From NCBI GenBank assembly GCA_900759385.1, contig CAAEUZ010000020.1, positions 1 through 39,573 of the forward strand: a stretch of 39,573 bases of DNA, read 5' to 3'. The notes below the pieces were generated by a model that saw only the letters and a program-made list of their open reading frames with translations, was not told where the DNA came from and searched no databases. This document shows positions 32,103-39,573 of this stretch, one piece after another. The DNA comes from an uncultured Oscillospiraceae bacterium. GTDB taxonomy: Bacteria; Bacillota; Clostridia; Oscillospirales; Oscillospiraceae. Both the position numbers and the translations under genes were made by a program. Every line of letters starts with the position of its first letter. Positions within the stretch are counted from its first letter, which is position 1.

Positions 32103-33347
32103 ATGATTCTCGACTGCGAGCGTTACTCCGGGGCCTGTGAGTGCGGGCGGGAGCATCCGCTTGAGACCAGGATGGTGGTCGTCGAATACGGCTGCCTGAA
32201 TAATTTCGACGAGTACATGGACGCCTGCGGCCTCACCGGCAGGCGCACGGTGCTTTACGACACGAATACGTACAACCTGCCCGGCGTGGTGCACGTGAGG
32301 GCGGACAAGGAGATAGTCCTCGAGGCCAAGGGCCTGCACTCGGAGAAGAGCATGATAGAGTCCGTCATGCCGCAGCTCGACAACCCGGACGTCATCGTCA
32401 CGGTCGGCAGCGGCACGCTGATGGACTTCGCGCGCTATCCGGCGTACAAGCTCGGCATCCCCTTTGTGGCCATCCCCACGCTGGCCAGCTCGGACGGCTT
32501 CACCGCCAACATCTGCTCCGTTGTTATAGACGGACACAAGCGCTCCATACCGATGCACGCGCCCGCGCTGGTCGTGGCCGACCTGAACATAATCGCCGGC
32601 GCGCCCCGGTTCCTCACCGTCAGCGGCATTGCGGACATCCTGGCCAAGCACATCTCCATCGCCGACTGGAAGATAGCCCACCTGGTCTCCGGGGAGTATT
32701 ACTGCGGGCGCACCGCCGCCGCGGCCCAGGAGGCCCTGGACCTCATGACCAAGTGCGCCGACGAGATGCTGCGCGGCGGCGAGCCGGACTACGAGGCCAT
32801 GACCATGGCCCAGATGATCTCCGGCCTCTCCATGCAGATGCTGGGCTCGTCCCGCGCCGCCTCCGGCGCCGAGCACCTTGTCGCCCACCTGGTGGAGATG
32901 AAGCCGCCCAGGTTCGAGAACGCAAGCGGCATCCACGGCGAGTGCGTGGGCGTGGGCGCCGTGCTCTGCGCCGAGGAGTATCACCGCATGGCTGCCCTCA
33001 CGCCGAAGGCAAAGCCCTTCCGCCCTCTGGACGAGGCCTGGGTGCGGGAGAAGTTCGGCCCCCTGGCCGGCGGCATCATGAAAGAGAACGAAAACGACGT
33101 GCTCGCAGCCTTTGACCCGCAGAGCATTGTGGACCACTGGGACGAGATACGCGAGATAATCTCCGCCATACCCCAGGCGCATGAGCTGGCCTGGACGCTG
33201 CACGCCCTGGGCGGCAAATACAGACTGAGCGATATCGGGATAGACGAGGACCTCCGCGGTGAGGTGCTCGATGTCTCCGCCGCTATAAGAAACCGTCTGA
33301 CGCTCGCGCGTATGAAGAGAGTGTTGGACTTTGGAGGTAAGGATTGA
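32103..33347 (+). CDS. egsA: sn-glycerol-1-phosphate dehydrogenase (AraM/EgsA family)
   Basis: A 414-residue NAD(P)-dependent, metal-dependent dehydrogenase that interconverts DHAP and sn-glycerol-1-phosphate. The cofactor-binding segment is VGSGTLMDFARYPAYKLG, followed by FVAIPTLASSDGFTAN, the family signature. Metal ligands are the Asp of SGIADILAK and the histidines of GAEHLVAHLVE and IHGECVGVG. In archaea this enzyme makes the lipid backbone; in Bacillus AraM feeds heptaprenylglyceryl phosphate. It lies downstream of glpK, though separated by a hairpin, and no glycerol-3-phosphate dehydrogenase is present in the window. A GAAGGGAG ribosome site precedes the ATG. Confidence 0.88.
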   Translation: MILDCERYSGACECGREHPLETRMVVVEYGCLNNFDEYMDACGLTGRRTVLYDTNTYNLPGVVHVRADKEIVLEAKGLHSEKSMIESVMPQLDNPDVIVTVGSGTLMDFARYPAYKLGIPFVAIPTLASSDGFTANICSVVIDGHKRSIPMHAPALVVADLNIIAGAPRFLTVSGIADILAKHISIADWKIAHLVSGEYYCGRTAAAAQEALDLMTKCADEMLRGGEPDYEAMTMAQMISGLSMQMLGSSRAASGAEHLVAHLVEMKPPRFENASGIHGECVGVGAVLCAEEYHRMAALTPKAKPFRPLDEAWVREKFGPLAGGIMKENENDVLAAFDPQSIVDHWDEIREIISAIPQAHELAWTLHALGGKYRLSDIGIDEDLRGEVLDVSAAIRNRLTLARMKRVLDFGGKD

Positions 33348-33348
33348 T

Positions 33349-33942
33349 TTGAAAATCTGCGTGTTCGGCGCGTCCAGCCGCGACCTGGCGCAAGTCTATT
33401 ACGACGAGGCCTATGCCCTCGGCGCCATATTGGCCAAACGCGGCCACGTTATCGTCTTCGGCGGCGGCACCAGCGGCCTGATGGGCTCGGTCGCCCGCGG
33501 CGCCAAGAGTGAGGGCGGGTACATCATCGGCGTTGCGCCCAAATTCTTCGACGAACCGGGGATACTCCACAAGGAGTGCGACGAGATGATCTTCACCGAG
33601 ACCATGGGCGAGCGCAAAAAGGCCATGGAGGACATGAGCGACGCTTTTGTCACCCTGCCCGGCGGCATCGGCACCTTTGAGGAGTTCTTCGAGGCGCTGA
33701 CGCTCAAGCAGCTGGGCCGCCACGCCAAGGCCATGGCCGTGCTGAACACGAACGGGTATTACGACGCCATGGAGGCTATGATGGACGGCGCCGTGGCCGG
33801 GGGCTTCCTGACCCCGGACGGCAAGGCGCTGTACGCGACCTTTACCGACCCCGAGCAGCTGGCGGCTTACGTGGAGAGCTACAGGGCCGAGCCGGAGGAG
33901 ATCTGGAAGGAGAAGCTCTTCGGGAAGTATCCGTCAAAGTGA
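33349..33942 (+). CDS. LOG-family nucleoside 5'-monophosphate phosphoribohydrolase (TIGR00730)
   Basis: A 197-residue Rossmann-fold protein. The family motif P-G-G-x-G-T-x-x-E is present as PGGIGTFEE near residue 110, with the N-terminal KICVFGASS and FGGGTSGLMG. Members hydrolyse cytokinin riboside monophosphates or AMP-like nucleotides and were once misnamed lysine decarboxylases. I choose TTG 33349 (residues MKICVFGASS), preceded by AAGGA 5 nt upstream. A TTG six codons earlier would overlap the dehydrogenase stop. It is probably co-transcribed with egsA. Confidence 0.82.
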   Translation: MKICVFGASSRDLAQVYYDEAYALGAILAKRGHVIVFGGGTSGLMGSVARGAKSEGGYIIGVAPKFFDEPGILHKECDEMIFTETMGERKKAMEDMSDAFVTLPGGIGTFEEFFEALTLKQLGRHAKAMAVLNTNGYYDAMEAMMDGAVAGGFLTPDGKALYATFTDPEQLAAYVESYRAEPEEIWKEKLFGKYPSK

Positions 33943-33985
33943 ACCTGCGGGAGCGGCCGGGGCCGCCCTGTACGCCGGCGCAACA

Positions 33986-34015
33986 GAGGCCGGGGAGCAC
34001 ATGCTCCCCGGCCTC
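33986..34015 (+). terminator. Hairpin after the LOG-family gene, probable terminator
   Basis: A perfect 13-bp stem (33986-33998 with 34003-34015) and ACAT loop, with tail CGGCTTGTTATTC. The tail is only weakly U-rich. Confidence 0.65.
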
Positions 34016-34206
34016 CGGCTTGTTATTCGGCGCCTGCCCAGCGGTAAATGGCCGCGGCAAGGGGCCTTCATGTCATCCGTCTGCGTGCCCCGGACAGACG
34101 CCATGCTTCCGGAAGGGCATCGCCGTCTTTCCGTGCCGGATGTGGTCGGCCGGGACGCCATTATACTCGGTGCGTTTGCCGGACAGGCGTCAATCCGGAG
34201 ACTTGA
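34016..34206. other. Intergenic stretch without recognisable features
   Basis: About 190 bp between convergent transcription units. Short open frames exist on both strands, but none has a ribosome site, recognisable motif or normal amino-acid composition. Imperfectly similar CCGGACAG tracts recur (around 34088 and 34178) without clear structure. Confidence 0.4.
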
Positions 34207-35037
34207 TTATTCCCGTGGCCTTAGCGGGCCGTAGAAATAGCTCGCGGTAGCTCCGCCGTCTGTGAGAAAATCAGCGCCGGTTATGAACGCGCCCTTGGAG
34301 CCCATAAGAAGTTCGGCGACGTTCGCGACCTCGTCGGCGGTGCCAGGACGTCCCGCCGGGCATTTGGCGAACATGTTCTTATAAAAGCCGCCGCGAGGAC
34401 CGTTAAACTCGTCCAGGGCGAGGGGAGTTACGATGATTCCGGGGCTTATGGAGTTTATGCGCGCACCGCGCTCTCCCCATTTCACGCTCTCGGCCATGAC
34501 GCGCTTTACATTGCAGCGCTTTGCCATCTGGTAGGCGTGCAGGGTGTCGCGGATATTCCCAGGCTGAAGCATGTCGAGCTTCAGGAGCTCATCGGCGGGG
34601 GTCGTGGCAAGAAGCTCGTCCTCCTCCGGCGTGAGGGCGGGCATGCGCCAGCTGCTCTGGCTGGAGATGGTGACGCCGACGCCGCCAGGCGCTATGACCC
34701 TTCCAACCTCCTCGAGCATGACGCTCGTGCCGTAGAGATCGACGCGCAGTATCTGCTCTATGCTTGCTTGGCTCGGCGAGACGCCGGCGGCGTTCACAAG
34801 CATGGTGACAGGGCCAAACTCCTGCGCCATCGCTATTGCGGCGACTATGCTCTCCCGCTTGCCGAGATCCATCTGCGTCGCTGCGGCGTCGAAGCCCGCG
34901 TTGTTGAGCAGTTCCGCGACACGCTTGCCGCTCTCGAGGCGGCGGGTGGCTATAACGATCTTCATGCCCGCACCCATGCGCCGGGCGATGGCGAGGCCGA
35001 TCTGGCCCGCGCCGGTGACCAGCATTACGTTTTTCAT
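34207..35037 (-). CDS. Short-chain dehydrogenase/reductase
   Basis: A 276-residue classical SDR. The nucleotide motif TGAGQIG is at residues 8-14 and NAAG at 82-85. A Ser-rich strand SSQSS (125-129) supplies the catalytic Ser. Tyr169 and Lys173 (YQMAK) complete the triad, and INSISPGIIVTPL follows. An insertion of about 30 residues (TPEEDELLATTPADELLKLD) between Ser and Tyr is longer than usual and may shape the substrate pocket. Arg residues after the first strand (ATRRLESGKR) favour NADP. It is the third gene of a minus-strand group with LysR and flavodoxin. Its AAAGGAG site lies just upstream. The substrate is unknown. Confidence 0.88.
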   Translation of the reverse strand: MKNVMLVTGAGQIGLAIARRMGAGMKIVIATRRLESGKRVAELLNNAGFDAAATQMDLGKRESIVAAIAMAQEFGPVTMLVNAAGVSPSQASIEQILRVDLYGTSVMLEEVGRVIAPGGVGVTISSQSSWRMPALTPEEDELLATTPADELLKLDMLQPGNIRDTLHAYQMAKRCNVKRVMAESVKWGERGARINSISPGIIVTPLALDEFNGPRGGFYKNMFAKCPAGRPGTADEVANVAELLMGSKGAFITGADFLTDGGATASYFYGPLRPRE

Positions 35038-35055
35038 ATCGCGTCTCCTTTCAAA

Positions 35056-35565
35056 TCAGCCTTTTATCCATGCCTCGACCTTTGCGCGGCTTTGTGAGGC
35101 CTCCGCGCCGTGTATCGAAAGGCCGCGGCCCACATTTGCCGCCGGGCAGGCGGCCTTTAGGTCACTCTCGCTAGAGCCCATGCCGCTGCCCTCGTTCGTG
35201 CAAAACGGTAGGACGGTCTTGCCCGAGAGGTCGAAGTGCTCAAGGAATGTGAACACCGCCATTGGCATCGTACCCCACCAGTTGGGGTAACCTAGGTAGA
35301 CAGTGCCGTATTCGTCGAGGCTGTCAGGGTACTCTTCGAGCTCAGGACGCTCCTTTGCCTTGAGCTCGCGCATGGCCTCCTTTGTACACTCGGTGTAGTT
35401 TTCCGGGTACTCCTTGACCGTGCGTATCTCAAAGAGGTCGCCGCCGGTTATGTCGGCAATCATCTCCGCGACGCGCTCGGTGTTGCCCTTTGTGATGTTC
35501 TTTATGCTGCCGTTCCAGTAGTTTTCGCCCCTGCGGGAGTAGTAGGCTATAAGCGTTTTGCCCAT
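35056..35565 (-). CDS. Flavodoxin-like FMN protein
   Basis: A 169-residue flavodoxin-fold protein. The FMN phosphate loop is AYYSRRGENY...NTERVAE near the N-terminus, a variant of the T/S-x-T-G-N-T loop. YLGYPNWWGTMPMAVFTFLE is the flavin-stacking loop typical of the Flavodoxin_4 group. I choose ATG 35565 with GAGGAGG upstream; 13 upstream codons are open but overlap the promoter. Such proteins often act as quinone or nitro reductase partners. The LysR-flavodoxin-SDR grouping suggests a redox-stress or xenobiotic response, which is inference. Confidence 0.85.
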   Translation of the reverse strand: MGKTLIAYYSRRGENYWNGSIKNITKGNTERVAEMIADITGGDLFEIRTVKEYPENYTECTKEAMRELKAKERPELEEYPDSLDEYGTVYLGYPNWWGTMPMAVFTFLEHFDLSGKTVLPFCTNEGSGMGSSESDLKAACPAANVGRGLSIHGAEASQSRAKVEAWIKG

Positions 35566-35593
35566 TGTGAATTCCTCCTCAGTTTTGACTATA

Positions 35594-35621
35594 ATTATAG
35601 CCAAAGCCCGGAAACCATCAA
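35594..35621 (-). promoter_or_regulatory. Promoter of the flavodoxin-SDR genes
   Basis: On the minus strand TTGATG (35616-35621), a 16-nt spacer and TATAAT (35594-35599), 28 nt from the ATG. The -35 element lies at the edge of the loop of the LysR terminator hairpin. Confidence 0.55.
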
Positions 35622-35639
35622 TTCCGGTTTCCGGGCTTT
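35603..35639 (-). terminator. Terminator hairpin after the LysR gene
   Basis: A perfect 14-bp stem (35603-35616 with 35626-35639) with a 9-nt loop, 23 nt after the LysR stop. The U residues are partly inside the stem, so efficiency may be moderate. Confidence 0.65.
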
Positions 35640-35662
35640 AGGATAAGTTGTTCTTATGCGAA

Positions 35663-36547
35663 TCAGGCGGATAACAGACGGCGGAGCAGGGCAGCGAACT
35701 CCTCAACGTAGTACCCGCCGCGCTCTTTTGGCCAGAAGGCGCAGTAGTTGCGCGTGAGCGGGCTGCCGCAGCGGTATATCGGCACGCGGGCGGAGCCCGC
35801 GCCCGCAGGGGGCAGGGTCCCCGCGTTGTCGACAGGCAGGAAGCCCCGGTTTCCGGCGACAAGCAGCCGCCCATCCTCGAGGTTTTCCGCGAAGACGAAA
35901 CTGCCGCCGAAGCCGAGCGTGTTCATATAGAACTCGCGCTCGCTCTCGCGTCTGGCCGGCGGACTTATCAAAATACAGGGCGTGGCGTGCAGGTCTTCGA
36001 GCGTTACGCGCTCGCGGGAACTGAGTGCATTGTTGACCGACAGCTCGGCGAGGCAGGGTGCGAGCACGAGCTCGAAGTTCACATAGGCGTCGGAAAACGC
36101 GCGGCGCTGGTCGCTGAGTATGACGTCCACGTCTCCGGTACGGAGCAGATCATAGAGCTCCTCGTGCGTCCCTGCGACGATGCTGAGCGTGACCTCGGGG
36201 TAGAGAGCGGAGAATTCGGCGACGGCATGGTGCAGCTCAAGACCGCCGTAGCTGCGCAGATAGCCTATGCGCAGCCGTTCATCTTCTGCGGCGACGCGGC
36301 GCGTCCCGCGCACGAGCATATCCGCCGCGGCGAGCACGTCTTTGCAGTGGGTGTAGAAGTATTCGCCGGCCACCGTGAGCGTGAAGCTCCGGTTTCCGCG
36401 CTCAAGCAGCTTTACGCCCAGCTCGTGTTCCAGGGAGCGAATCTGCTGTGACATCGCGCTCTGAGAGATATAACAGCGTTCAGCGGCCTCGGTGAAGCTG
36501 TTAGTCTCGACAACTGCGGCGAAATATTGCATCTGCCTGAGCAGCAT
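35663..36547 (-). CDS. LysR family transcriptional regulator
   Basis: A 294-residue regulator. The N-terminal winged helix (residues 1-60) reads MQYFAAVVETNSFTEAAERC, then ISQSAMSQQIRSLEHELGVK, the standard LysR recognition helix, and LLERGNRSFTLT. The C-terminal periplasmic-binding-like effector domain begins near RLRIGYLRSYGG. It is of normal length. It lies upstream of the flavodoxin and SDR genes on the same strand and divergent from capA, and could regulate either. An AAAGGGGG ribosome site precedes the ATG. Confidence 0.93.
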   Translation of the reverse strand: MLLRQMQYFAAVVETNSFTEAAERCYISQSAMSQQIRSLEHELGVKLLERGNRSFTLTVAGEYFYTHCKDVLAAADMLVRGTRRVAAEDERLRIGYLRSYGGLELHHAVAEFSALYPEVTLSIVAGTHEELYDLLRTGDVDVILSDQRRAFSDAYVNFELVLAPCLAELSVNNALSSRERVTLEDLHATPCILISPPARRESEREFYMNTLGFGGSFVFAENLEDGRLLVAGNRGFLPVDNAGTLPPAGAGSARVPIYRCGSPLTRNYCAFWPKERGGYYVEEFAALLRRLLSA

Positions 36548-36615
36548 TGCACGTCCCCCTTTCTGTGCGCCTACGATTATAGCATGTGTGTGCGCGTTCT
36601 TTCAAGGCGCTGGGC

Positions 36616-36644
36616 TTGCAAGAGGGGCAAGGATATTATATAAT
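36616..36644 (+). promoter_or_regulatory. Promoter of the capA-like gene (predicted leaderless transcript)
   Basis: TTGCAA (36616-36621), a 17-nt spacer and a perfect TATAAT (36639-36644). Only 7 nt separate the -10 element from the ATG at 36652, so transcription should start at or next to the start codon. Confidence 0.75.
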
Positions 36645-36651
36645 CTAGCCC

Positions 36652-37833
36652 ATGAGAAAGAGATACGTTATTGCGACAATACTAGCTCTGGCCCTTGCGC
36701 TCAGCGCCTGTTCGGCGCGGCCTGAGGCCAGTCTGCCTGCGCCTGAATACACCAGGCCGGCAAATTCACCCGCTGCCACACCGGAGCCGCCGGAGGCCAC
36801 GCCTGAGCCGACGCCGGCTGACGAGTATTTCACCATCTCCATGGTGGGGGACTGCACGCTCAGCTCCTCGCAGCGCGAGAATACGTTTGAAACCGTCGTC
36901 AACGGCGACATGGCCTATCCGTTTTCCGGCGTTGTGCAGTATTTTGAGGACGATTACCTCACCATCGCCAACCTTGAGTGTTCGCTCTCGCACGAGACTC
37001 TATCCGGCAGCGCGACGTTCCAGTTCTGCGGCGACGCGGGGAACGCGCAGATGCTTGTGGACGGCGGGGTGGACTTCGTCACCCTGGCCAACAACCACAC
37101 GATGGACTTCGGCCAGACCGGCCTGGACAACACCATGGGCGTGCTGGACGAGTACGGCGTCGCCTACGCCGCGCCGGACGCGAGCTACGTCTACGTGAAC
37201 GGGGACGGCATAAGCGTGGGCCTCTATGCCGCACCGTGGAACGCCACGGAATACCAGGTGCGCGCGGGTGTCTCCGCCCTGGCCGCGCGCAGCGACGTGG
37301 ATATAGTCATCTGCCTCATGCACTGGGGCATTGAGGGCTCCTACAGGCCCGCGGGCACACAGACGGCGCTGGGCCAGGCTGCCATTGATGCGGGCGCCGA
37401 CATAGTTTACGGCTCGCACCCGCACGTTTTGCAGCCGATAGTAGAGTACAACGGCGGCTACATAGTGTATTCGCTCGGCAACTTTGTCTTCGGCGGCAAC
37501 ACGGCCCCGCGCGACCGGGACACGGCCATAGCGCAGTTCACGGTCAAGCGCGCAGCGGACGGTACAGTGTCCGTAGAGGGCTGGGAGGCCATACCATGCA
37601 GCCTCTCGAGCACCCCCGTAAGCAACGACTTCCGCCCCGAGCCCTACAACGAGGGCAGCGAGGAATACGAGCGCACAATGAGCAAGCTCAAGGGCACCTT
37701 CACAGGGCCGGATCTGGTGGTGGACTACTCCGAGTACGAAAACGAGGACAAAACCGAAACCACGGCGCAGCCGGAGGAATCCGCCGCGCCGGAGGGCGGC
37801 ACGGAAGGGGAGAGCACAGTTGAAACAGAATAG
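36652..37833 (+). CDS. CapA-family lipoprotein (PGA_cap metallophosphatase-like)
   Basis: A 393-residue extracytoplasmic protein. A lipoprotein signal with lipobox LSAC (Cys20) precedes a Pro/Ala/Glu-rich linker to about residue 57. The PGA_cap domain (about 60-330) has MVGDCTLSS, ANLECSLS, LANNHTMDFGQTGL, MHWGIEG and GSHPHVLQPI with YSLGNFVFGG. These are the metal-binding blocks of the calcineurin-like CapA fold. A Glu/Thr-rich tail follows. CapA proteins are linked to poly-gamma-glutamate capsules, but most clostridial members have no known role and no capBC is present. There is no Shine-Dalgarno sequence before the ATG. The 3' end overlaps the methyltransferase gene by 14 nt. Confidence 0.9.
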   Translation: MRKRYVIATILALALALSACSARPEASLPAPEYTRPANSPAATPEPPEATPEPTPADEYFTISMVGDCTLSSSQRENTFETVVNGDMAYPFSGVVQYFEDDYLTIANLECSLSHETLSGSATFQFCGDAGNAQMLVDGGVDFVTLANNHTMDFGQTGLDNTMGVLDEYGVAYAAPDASYVYVNGDGISVGLYAAPWNATEYQVRAGVSALAARSDVDIVICLMHWGIEGSYRPAGTQTALGQAAIDAGADIVYGSHPHVLQPIVEYNGGYIVYSLGNFVFGGNTAPRDRDTAIAQFTVKRAADGTVSVEGWEAIPCSLSSTPVSNDFRPEPYNEGSEEYERTMSKLKGTFTGPDLVVDYSEYENEDKTETTAQPEESAAPEGGTEGESTVETE

Positions 37834-39040
37834 GACGTATCCCGCCGTGACGGTCAGCGCCAAGGCGGAGCGCTCCCTGCGCGCGGGTCACCCGTGGGTT
37901 TACGCCGAGGAGATACGCTCGGCAAGCGGCGAGCCGGCAGCGGGCGGAATAACCGACGTGTTCACGCAAAAGGGCGCCTGGCTCGGCGCGGGAATATACT
38001 CGCCAGCGAGCAAGATAGCCGTGCGCGTGCTCTCGGACAACGCCAATGAGACGTTCGGCGACGCCTTTTTTGAGCGGCGCGTGAAATACGCCCTCGAATA
38101 CCGGCGTACGGTCATGGGCGCGGACTTCAGCGCCTGCCGCCTCATCTTCGGCGAGGCCGACGGGCTGCCGGGCGTGACGGTGGACAGATTTGAGGATGTC
38201 CTCGTTGCGCAGATACTCTCCTGCGGCATGGAGCAGCGCAAGGACGTCCTGTACCGGGCCCTTGTCTCGCAGCTTGAGGGGATGGGCGTTGCGATACGCG
38301 GCATATACGAGCGCAGCGAGTCGCCGCTGCGGGCCAAGGAGGGGCTGGAGCCGGCCTCCGGCTGGTATGAGGGCCTGCCGCACTCCAGTGGTACCAGCGT
38401 GGTGATAAGCGAAAACGGCGTGAAATATACGGTGGATTTTGCAAACGGCCAGAAAACCGGTTTCTTTCTCGACCAGAAGTATAACCGCCTCGCCGTGGCA
38501 CGCCTGGCTCCGGGGATGCGCGTGCTTGACTGTTTCACGCACACGGGTTCCTTTGCGCTCAACGCGGCAAAGGCGGGCGCAGAGCACGTGACCGCCGTGG
38601 ACGTGAGCGGGAGCGCGATAGAGCTCGCCTGCGCCAACGCCCGGCTCAACGGGCTGGAAGGGCGCATGGACTTCCTCGCCTGCGACGTATTTGACCTGCT
38701 GCCGAAGCTCATCGAGGAGCGGGCGCGCTACGACCTCATCATCCTAGACCCGCCCGCCTTCACAAAGTCGCGCCGCACGGTCAAGAGCGCAGAGCGCGGC
38801 TACAAGGAGATAAACTACCGCGCCATGCGCCTGCTGCCGCGCGGAGGGTATCTGGCCACGGCCTCCTGCTCGCACTTCATGGAGCCGGAGCTGTTCGAGC
38901 GCATGCTGCACTCCGCCGCCCACGACGCCAACGTGAAGCTGCGCGAGGTGGAGGTGCGCAAGCAGGCTCCCGACCATCCGGTGCTCTGGAGCGTACCGGA
39001 GACGGAGTATCTGAAGTTCTACATTTTTCAGATAGTTTGA
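37820..39040 (+). CDS. rlmI: Class I SAM-dependent rRNA methyltransferase (RlmI-like)
   Basis: A 406-residue enzyme likely to make 5-methylcytosine in 23S rRNA. An N-terminal PUA domain (about 10-80, with GHPWVYAEEI) is followed by the family linker. The methyltransferase domain has KTGFFLDQKYNR, the SAM site VLDCFTHTGSFALNAAKAGA, and the DPPAFTKSRR catalytic-type loop. TASCSHFM near the C-terminus supplies the second Cys of the 5mC mechanism. The start is TTG 37820, 8 nt after GGGGAG and inside the end of capA. No terminator is evident before the IS30 end. Confidence 0.88.
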   Translation: MKQNRTYPAVTVSAKAERSLRAGHPWVYAEEIRSASGEPAAGGITDVFTQKGAWLGAGIYSPASKIAVRVLSDNANETFGDAFFERRVKYALEYRRTVMGADFSACRLIFGEADGLPGVTVDRFEDVLVAQILSCGMEQRKDVLYRALVSQLEGMGVAIRGIYERSESPLRAKEGLEPASGWYEGLPHSSGTSVVISENGVKYTVDFANGQKTGFFLDQKYNRLAVARLAPGMRVLDCFTHTGSFALNAAKAGAEHVTAVDVSGSAIELACANARLNGLEGRMDFLACDVFDLLPKLIEERARYDLIILDPPAFTKSRRTVKSAERGYKEINYRAMRLLPRGGYLATASCSHFMEPELFERMLHSAAHDANVKLREVEVRKQAPDHPVLWSVPETEYLKFYIFQIV

Positions 39041-39068
39041 CGGACACAGCAAAGCATCCGCACGTTTA

Positions 39069-39573
39069 GTGACTTGTCAAACTAAGTGCAACAGGAGTTG
39101 AGCTCAAAGTCCCATAGTTCCTGAGCAGAATGTAAGTTCAAAACTTTGCGAGGCCTGGCGTTGATTAACGCCAGGTTTCGTTTTAGCGTGGCGGGAGCGA
39201 CACGGGATAGGTTTCTGCCTTTCGGATAGAACTCCCTCAGCAGGCCGTTGAGATTCTCGTTTGTGCCTTTCTGCCAGGCACAATAGGGGTCGGCAAAATA
39301 GACCTCGCAGTGCAGCCGTTCCTCAATTCTGCGCCAGTTGGCAAACTAGGCTCCACGGTCGCAGGTGATCGTCTTGACCAGCTGGGGAGGGAAGGCAGAC
39401 AGTACAGCGACAATGGCGTTCTCCATAGTCTCAGCTCGTCGGTCCGGCATCTTCACGGCAATGTAAAAGCGCGTCTTGCGTTCTGCCAGGGTAGCGAAGC
39501 AGGCCTTGCTCTTGCCCTGGCCGCTCACTACCGTATCCGCTTCCCAGTGCCCGGCTTCTTTCCGGCTGTACAC
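39069..39573 (-). mobile_element. IS30-family insertion sequence, partial at window edge
   Basis: The 3' part of an IS30-like transposase runs off the right edge of the window. The sequence flanking its stop codon (about 39069-39093, TGACTTGTCAAACTAAGTGC on the plus strand) is a candidate terminal inverted repeat. The other end and any target duplication are outside the window, so the exact boundary is unproven. Confidence 0.7.
39082..39573 (-). pseudogene. IS30-family transposase, partial, interrupted by an amber codon
   Basis: Reading in from the window edge, the frame encodes GHWEADTV with the first catalytic Asp, then ITCDRGA with the second Asp, then TAG at 39346-39348. Translation past the stop resumes in the same frame with FANWRRIEERLHCEV, GTNENLNGLLREFYPKGRNL (third catalytic residue, Glu) and NLALINARPRKVLN, ending in TAG at 39082-39084. 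Intact relatives read D-R-G-T-E-F-A-N at the first stop, so a single GAG-to-TAG change explains it. The 5' end is missing because of the window edge. The copy is probably inactive unless the stop is suppressed or is a sequencing error. Confidence 0.85.

Noticed and set aside
34001..34250. Small plus-strand open frames after the LOG-family gene
   Set aside because: No ribosome site or motif, and one overlaps a terminator hairpin and the end of the SDR gene.

Overview
The window looks like chromosomal DNA of a high-GC (about 60% by eye) Gram-positive anaerobe of the Clostridia, most like a gut Oscillospiraceae-type Bacillota. The basis is gene content: MurT/GatD lipid II amidation, a GlpP-type glycerol antiterminator, a DegV protein, split two-subunit transketolases, a PrsA-like foldase, strong AGGAGG-type ribosome binding sites, and several GTG/TTG starts. 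I see no tRNA, rRNA or CRISPR array.

Layout. (1) 1-5803: a minus-strand GT-C glycosyltransferase, divergent from a membrane-anchored PpiC foldase, then an alpha/beta hydrolase - TcdA/ThiF-like - GNAT cluster. (2) 5836-17013: a ten-gene plus-strand operon. A perfect consensus promoter is followed by a structured leader ending in an intrinsic terminator, then a small stand-alone ANTAR protein, guaA, a zinc-ribbon protein, a histidine phosphatase, pyrG, glmS, purB, purA, murT and gatD. Four of the ten genes encode glutamine-dependent amidotransferases. An RNA-binding ANTAR protein behind a leader terminator suggests nitrogen- or purine-responsive antitermination of the whole operon. (3) 17047-18799: an SdpI/DUF1648-like membrane protein convergent with a DegV protein, with a terminator between them. 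(4) 18868-25800 (minus): a probable catabolic operon of split transketolase, DctPQM TRAP transporter and zinc-dependent dehydrogenase, with a FadR-type GntR regulator upstream and a 27-bp palindrome over the predicted start site. (5) 25872-27738: a second, divergent split transketolase. (6) 27834-33942: a glycerol-linked region with a leader terminator, glpP, glpK, a membrane-fused hydrolase of lower GC, an AraM/EgsA-type glycerol-1-phosphate dehydrogenase and a LOG-family nucleotide hydrolase. (7) 34207-36547 (minus): SDR, flavodoxin and LysR regulator. (8) 36616-39040: a CapA-type lipoprotein whose mRNA looks leaderless, overlapping an RlmI-like rRNA methyltransferase. (9) 39069-39573: the end of an IS30-family element with an in-frame amber codon in its transposase, cut by the window edge.

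The most promising novelty is region 2, the ANTAR-led amidotransferase operon and its leader RNA. Next are the TRAP/transketolase/dehydrogenase module, which has no visible kinase, and the glycerol region, which pairs GlpK with glycerol-1-phosphate dehydrogenase rather than a glycerol-3-phosphate dehydrogenase. Promoters and hairpins were found by eye and were not scored computationally.
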